Part shown: positions 14,189 through 17,890 of the stretch, one piece after another | How the letters are laid out: the number at the start of each line of letters is the position of its first letter | How positions within the stretch are numbered: the first letter of the stretch is position 1 | Source: Candidatus Fermentibacterales bacterium | Lineage (GTDB): Bacteria; Fermentibacterota; Fermentibacteria; Fermentibacterales; JAFGKQ01 | Direction: 5' to 3' | Assembly (NCBI GenBank): GCA_016928495.1 | Contig: JAFGKQ010000237.1 | Span: 1-17,890 of the forward strand | DNA: 17,890 nucleotides | Translations under genes and position numbers: made by a program | Notes under the pieces: generated by a model | Databases searched by the model: none | What the model was told of the DNA's origin: nothing | The model's input: only the letters and a program-made list of their open reading frames with translations

Positions 14189-14417
14189 GACCCGTGGCCT
14201 GCTCCCTGCCCTGAGGAGGCTAGCGAGGCGCTGGTGGTTCTGGCAGGCCGTCTTCCTGGTTCTCGGTCTGGCGGTGTTCTGGACGGGGCTGGACATGCTG
14301 CTGGGGCGTGTTCCCACGGTCTGCTTCGCGCCATTCGCGCTGGCGACCCTCGCGGGGGCTCTGTGCGCCGCCAGATGCGCATGGGGGCTGCTCAGGAGGG
14401 TCCTGTTCCGGCAGTAG
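14181..14417 (+). CDS. Small two-span membrane protein
   Basis: 78 residues with two likely membrane segments: WWFWQAVFLVLGLAVFWTGLDML and VCFAPFALATLAGALCAARCAWGLL. Arg-rich ends (ALRRLARR, LLRRVLFR) favour both termini in the cytoplasm. The GTG start overlaps the end of paralogue B; a TTG at 14160 is the other in-frame choice, and neither has a strong ribosome site. Overlap with the previous stop supports an operon. No family recognised. It converges with the next gene over 18 bases. Confidence 0.55.
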   Translation: MTETRGLLPALRRLARRWWFWQAVFLVLGLAVFWTGLDMLLGRVPTVCFAPFALATLAGALCAARCAWGLLRRVLFRQ

Positions 14418-14435
14418 GGTGGGCGACCCCGCCAC

Positions 14436-15563
14436 TCAGTCCTGGAGCTCCAGCACGTAGAGCTTCTGGTAGCCGGCTTCCGGATCCAGCGAGTAGGCCA
14501 GGATGCCCTGCTCGTCTATGTCTATCTGCCACAGCGGCCCCAGTGGGCCCCGGATGGACGGGATCGTGGCCGTGAAGACCTGATTGCCTTCCATGTCGAA
14601 AACATCGAAGGTGGGGGTTTCCTCGGTTCCTCTCCTGACCCACAGCCTGCCCAGGGCGTCCACGCCCATGGAGTGGATCATCCAGCGATAGGGATCGGGC
14701 TGGTAGTTGAACGGGCCCGACGCCCCCATGTTCTCGGCACGCAGGTTCCAGAAGGCGGCCTCATCAGCCATCTCTTCGTCAGCCTTCCTCACCCTCTCCA
14801 GCTCTCGCGAGATCTCCAGGAAAGCTTCGCCAGAAGCATCGAAGCCGCTCACCTGATAGACCTCTGATGACCTGGGAGCGATGAAGACGTTCCCGTCCCT
14901 GTCGGAGGCCCAGGTGCGGGCAAAGTACGAGCCCTCAATCAGCGGCGTGATGTCCCGGAAGTCCCAGACGAACGAGCTCTCCCAGAGGGTGTCGAAAGGC
15001 TCCGCCCGGTCCGCCTCGTACCTGCCGACCACGGCCGTCACCACCAGTCCCTGCTCGCAGAAGTCGAAGCAGTTCTGCGTCCCGACGTAGGTGTTGCCCT
15101 CCGACTCGGTGAGCCACAGGACCGGCTCGTTGGTCATCTCCGCGGAGATGCCCTGCCACCGGCCTTCGCTATCGAAGGTCTGCATGCCTCCCGTGTAGAG
15201 GTCGAGCACGGCAACCCTGCCGTCACCAAGGCGGACCATGGAATGAGGGTTGCTGAGCTCGCCCGGACCGCTGCCGCGACGCCCGTACTGCCGGACGAAC
15301 TCCCCCTCGGGGGTGAACTCGCGCACGCAGCAGTTGGGCCTGTCGAGCACGAGGATGCTGCCATCGATCGTGTGCCCCGTAGCCTCGATCGACGCGAAGA
15401 CGTAGGCCGAGTCCCCGATCTCGACTCCGATCGAGTCGACCGCCACGATCGTCCTCCCGGGGATGTCCGCATCAGCCGGGCACTCCCCGCCCGGTCCCTG
15501 CCCGCATGCGGCGCTCAGAAGACAGCCCGCTACCAGAATCCGGCCAGTCAGACTCATCTGCAT
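14436..15563 (-). CDS. 6-bladed beta-propeller lipoprotein
   Basis: 375 residues. Signal sequence with a lipobox-like SAAC (Cys about residue 20), so probably a lipoprotein. Repeats follow: DGSILVLDRPNCCVREFTPEGEFVRQYG with GRRGSGPGELSNPHSM, LGDGRVAVLDLYTGGMQTFDSEG, DRDGNVFIAPRSSEVYQVSGF, ALGRLWVRRGTEETPTFDVFD, and a closing IDIDEQGILAYSL...YQKLYVLEL. The GSGPGEL..P segment is a signature of the 6-bladed beta-propeller group common in Bacteroidetes and related phyla (BF-type DUF5128 relatives). Clearly paralogous to the gene at 17105-17890: both carry FVAPRS/FIAPRS, an ERE.ERVRK..EEM helix and GYQKxYxLEL. ATG follows AAGGCGGG. It lies 46 bases after the antiporter. Confidence 0.85.
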   Translation of the reverse strand: MQMSLTGRILVAGCLLSAACGQGPGGECPADADIPGRTIVAVDSIGVEIGDSAYVFASIEATGHTIDGSILVLDRPNCCVREFTPEGEFVRQYGRRGSGPGELSNPHSMVRLGDGRVAVLDLYTGGMQTFDSEGRWQGISAEMTNEPVLWLTESEGNTYVGTQNCFDFCEQGLVVTAVVGRYEADRAEPFDTLWESSFVWDFRDITPLIEGSYFARTWASDRDGNVFIAPRSSEVYQVSGFDASGEAFLEISRELERVRKADEEMADEAAFWNLRAENMGASGPFNYQPDPYRWMIHSMGVDALGRLWVRRGTEETPTFDVFDMEGNQVFTATIPSIRGPLGPLWQIDIDEQGILAYSLDPEAGYQKLYVLELQD

Positions 15564-15609
15564 CCCGCCTTCTTGCTTCGGGAAGAGCCTGCCAGGGGCA
15601 ACACTCCTC

Positions 15610-16908
15610 CTAGGCCCTCCTGCCCGGGGGTCTCCCCCTGCCGGCAATGGCAACCAGCAGCGGCGGAGTAATGACCGCAGTCACGAGGATCATCATCATC
15701 ACGGCCCCCATGTCTGCCCCGCTTATCACGCCCTGGACCAGAGCCATGCTCGCGGCAACCAGCCCCACTTCCTGCCTCGCGAGCATCCCCGCCCCTATGA
15801 TGCCCGAGGACCTCAGGTCGAAGCCGGACGCCCTGGCCGGGATCATGCAGCCCAGGAACTTGCCTACGACGGCCAGAAGGCTGAAGACCACCGCCAGAAC
15901 CAGCACGGAGCCGAACGCACGCACGTCCACCATCATCCCGGTCGCGCAGAAGAAGACCGGCACGAGCAGCTCGCGCACCACCGTGAGCTGCTCCGTTATC
16001 CTGTGCGCCGTCCTCGTCCCGGACAGACCCAGTCCCATGACGTAGGCGCCAACCACCAGCGCCAGCCCGGCGGCCTCCGCCACGCCGGCCGCCAGCAGCC
16101 CCAGGGCAAGAGCAACGACTGCCTGGGCAGGCTCACTTCCCGCCTTGCCCAGCAACCTGACTATCAGCCCCCTCAGGGAGTAGCTGAGGAACAGCAGGGC
16201 AGCGAAGAAGCCGAACCCTCTCAGGGCGATCAGCCCCACGAGGCCCGCCGAGAGACCGCGTCCCGACGAGCTGCTGGTTCCGGCGACGCCGAAGACGATG
16301 CTCAGGGCAACCAGCCCCAGTACATCGTCTATCACCGCGGCGGACAGGATGGTGGAGCCCTCGGGGCTGTTCAGCCGCCTGATGTCTCTCAGTATCCGCA
16401 CTGTCAGACCTATGGACGTCGCCGTAGAGACGGCACCCATCGCCAGAGCCCTGGGGGAGGTGATGGGGTCACCGGTTGCTAGTGCCACCGCGGCGGCTCC
16501 GGCCACGAATCCACCCACGGCACCGCCGAGCCCGGCAGCGAGCCCCTTGGGCGCGAATCGCACGAAGCGCCTGAGGTCGGTCTCGAGGCCTGCGCTGAAA
16601 AGCAGGGTGACGACACCCGTGACGGTGATCGCGTGCAGTATGCCCTCGTTGAACATCCCGTCCGGGCCGGACAGGAAGAGGGGGCCGAGGCCTGGAACAC
16701 GCAGCGTCCCGAGCAGCGGCAGCCCGAGAGACCAGGCTCCCGTGCTGAGCCCCCCCAGGGCGTAGGGCCCGATGATCATCCCCGCAATCATCTCGCCGAG
16801 CACCGGAGGCTGTCTCAGGAGCTTCTGGAACACTCTGCCGGACACCTTGGCTACCATGATTATGGCAGCCAGCTCGATCACGAACCGGACCTCGACGGTG
16901 TTCACCAT
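15610..16908 (-). CDS. CPA2-family monovalent cation/proton antiporter (Kef/NapA-type)
   Basis: Exchanges Na+ or K+ for H+ across the inner membrane. 432 residues of near-continuous membrane helices, about 12. Family features: PPVLGEMIAGMIIGPYALG near the start, LLFSAGLETDLRRFVR, STATSIGLTVRILRDIRRL, and VIDDVLGLVALSIV with the two adjacent Asp residues typical of electrogenic CPA2 transporters. The C-terminus ends at a basic GRGRPPGRRA, with no RCK/TrkA-N domain, so it resembles NapA-like members rather than full Kef channels. The ATG follows GGAG at 4 bases; an upstream in-frame start at 16965 gives an N-terminus without family similarity. It lies between two paralogous beta-propeller genes on the same strand. 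Regulation is not visible. Confidence 0.92.
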   Translation of the reverse strand: MVNTVEVRFVIELAAIIMVAKVSGRVFQKLLRQPPVLGEMIAGMIIGPYALGGLSTGAWSLGLPLLGTLRVPGLGPLFLSGPDGMFNEGILHAITVTGVVTLLFSAGLETDLRRFVRFAPKGLAAGLGGAVGGFVAGAAAVALATGDPITSPRALAMGAVSTATSIGLTVRILRDIRRLNSPEGSTILSAAVIDDVLGLVALSIVFGVAGTSSSSGRGLSAGLVGLIALRGFGFFAALLFLSYSLRGLIVRLLGKAGSEPAQAVVALALGLLAAGVAEAAGLALVVGAYVMGLGLSGTRTAHRITEQLTVVRELLVPVFFCATGMMVDVRAFGSVLVLAVVFSLLAVVGKFLGCMIPARASGFDLRSSGIIGAGMLARQEVGLVAASMALVQGVISGADMGAVMMMILVTAVITPPLLVAIAGRGRPPGRRA

Positions 16909-17104
16909 CGGCTCCGCCCGGACAGCCCGGCAGCTTTGCGGGACATGCCCGGGGACGAATCGCAAGAAGTGGGAAGCCTCAAGCGGGGGAGTCCTTTCGA
17001 TCTGACCGGATCAGACACCTATCCTGAGCATACCGCGGTGTCTCCACCAGTGCCGGATCTGCGCCGGGACTCGCGACCGGGGAGCCAGGGTGCCCGCCAT
17101 GCCT

Positions 17105-17890
17105 TCAGAGGTCGCTCCGAGCGGGCACCTCTCCCGTCCGTAGCTCCAGCAGGTAGACCTTCTGGTATCCCTCCGCAGGGTCCTCCGCCCAGGCCAGGAT
17201 CCCCGGCTCCCCCACATGGAACCTCCAGCTTGCCCCGTCGGGAGGAGAGTGGTCCAGAGCAACGTGGAATGCCAGCTCGCCGCTGCGGTCGTAGACATCG
17301 AAGAAGGGATCGGTCACCCCGCCCCGCAGGACCCACAGGTTGCCGCTGTTATCGACCTCGAGGCCCCGGATCATCGGCCTGTAGGGATCCGGGCTCATGG
17401 CCGCCTGCGACTCGATGCCCATCGCCGAGGCCTTCATCCGCAGGAGCATCTCCTCGGTCTCCATCTCCTCCGCAGACCGCCGGACCCTGCCCATCTCCCT
17501 CTCGATCTCCAGGATCGGGGTACCGTCATCGGCCCATGCGTAGACGAGATACTCGTCCGTGGACCTCGGGGCAACGAACACGCGGCCGTCGAGACCGGTC
17601 GCAATGTCGTAGCCATACCAGGTCTTGCTGATAGCCTCGGTGAGGTCCGAGTAGTCGATCTCGAAGCTGTCCTCGTAGTAGACCGTCAGCGGCTCCTCAT
17701 CCTCGAAGCCCTTTCTTCCGAACTCGACCGCTCCGAAGGGGACGTCGCCGCGCACCTCGAGGCCTATCTGCTTGTATACGTAGGTGTCGCCATAGCCCCC
17801 CTCGAGATTGGTCGGGGGCTGTCCCCCACTGGGATAGGAACCCAGCCAGTCGCCAGTCGCGTAGTCGAACACATGCAGCCCGAGCACTCC
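17105..17890 (-). CDS. 6-bladed beta-propeller protein (partial, N-terminus outside window)
   Basis: The frame is open to the window edge, so the first residues and any signal are missing; about 261 residues remain. Blades read as LDGRVFVAPRSTDEYLVYAW, NSGNLWVLRGGVTDPFFDVYDRSGELAF and WRFHVGEPGILAWAEDPAEGYQKVYLLEL. Shared with the lipoprotein at 14436-15563: APRS, an EREMGRVRRSAEEME helix, PDPYR.MI, and the GYQKVYLLEL end. This is a paralogous pair. The TGA stop lies 196 bases before the antiporter start, where I see no clear promoter or terminator. Confidence 0.8.
   Translation of the reverse strand, partial: GVLGLHVFDYATGDWLGSYPSGGQPPTNLEGGYGDTYVYKQIGLEVRGDVPFGAVEFGRKGFEDEEPLTVYYEDSFEIDYSDLTEAISKTWYGYDIATGLDGRVFVAPRSTDEYLVYAWADDGTPILEIEREMGRVRRSAEEMETEEMLLRMKASAMGIESQAAMSPDPYRPMIRGLEVDNSGNLWVLRGGVTDPFFDVYDRSGELAFHVALDHSPPDGASWRFHVGEPGILAWAEDPAEGYQKVYLLELRTGEVPARSDL

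Noticed and set aside
1-17890. Genome-wide reassignment of TGA to Trp or Gly
   Set aside because: TGA is the natural stop of many intact genes here, with gene ends and overlaps that fit termination, and the GC content is high.
1-17890. CRISPR arrays, tRNA genes, insertion sequences
   Set aside because: No regularly spaced direct repeats, cloverleaf-like segments or transposase motifs were found by reading; a dedicated search would be needed to exclude weak cases.

Overview
The window is about 64% GC, densely packed and carries no RNA genes, insertion sequences or CRISPR array that I can see. Most products look exported: signal peptides or lipoboxes, beta-propellers, beta-barrels, a right-handed beta-helix protein with a FlgD/T9SS-like C-terminal tail, and a DOMON lipoprotein. 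This points to a Gram-negative bacterium of the FCB superphylum or a neighbouring candidate phylum (Fermentibacteria-like is my guess from style, not a demonstrated assignment).

Layout. 1-51 is the tail of a plus-strand gene. 55-1083 is an O-methyltransferase-like enzyme on the minus strand, divergent from a small winged-helix regulator (1197-1550) and a predicted outer-membrane barrel (1585-2172). 2191-3147 is an msrB-msrA methionine sulfoxide reductase pair. 3313-4092 is an exported beta-propeller gene interrupted by one in-frame TGA that is followed at once by a strong stem-loop resembling a bacterial SECIS element. 4262-5086 (plus) is a DUF2259-like protein. 5097-8969 is a five-gene minus-strand cluster: a secreted beta-sandwich protein (also with one in-frame TGA, in a Cys-Gly-Gly-TGA context), a DOMON haem lipoprotein, a DUF5777-like barrel, a ferritin-like/GGDEF fusion and a GT51 transglycosylase. 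9151-10713 (plus) is the beta-helix protein; 10728-11654 (minus) is an unrecognised, possibly glycosyltransferase-like protein. 11816-14417 is a plus-strand cluster in which two paralogues of an unrecognised 'VHEWG' family flank a cupin, followed by a small membrane protein. 14436-17890 (minus) holds two paralogous 6-bladed beta-propeller proteins flanking a CPA2-type cation/proton antiporter.

How it fits together. Redox and envelope themes recur: Msr repair enzymes, a haem DOMON protein, a possible di-iron sensor coupled to c-di-GMP, and two exported proteins with possible recoded UGA next to cysteines. The most striking signal is the pair of in-frame UGA codons, the first with a 13-bp two-part stem placed and shaped like a SECIS hairpin. 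UGA is also the ordinary stop of several genes here, so genome-wide reassignment is unlikely. The choices are selenocysteine insertion, other readthrough, nonsense mutation or sequence error. Convergent gene ends are only 10-18 bp apart, and no clear intrinsic terminator with a U-tract is seen. No gene-free stretch exceeds 300 bases.
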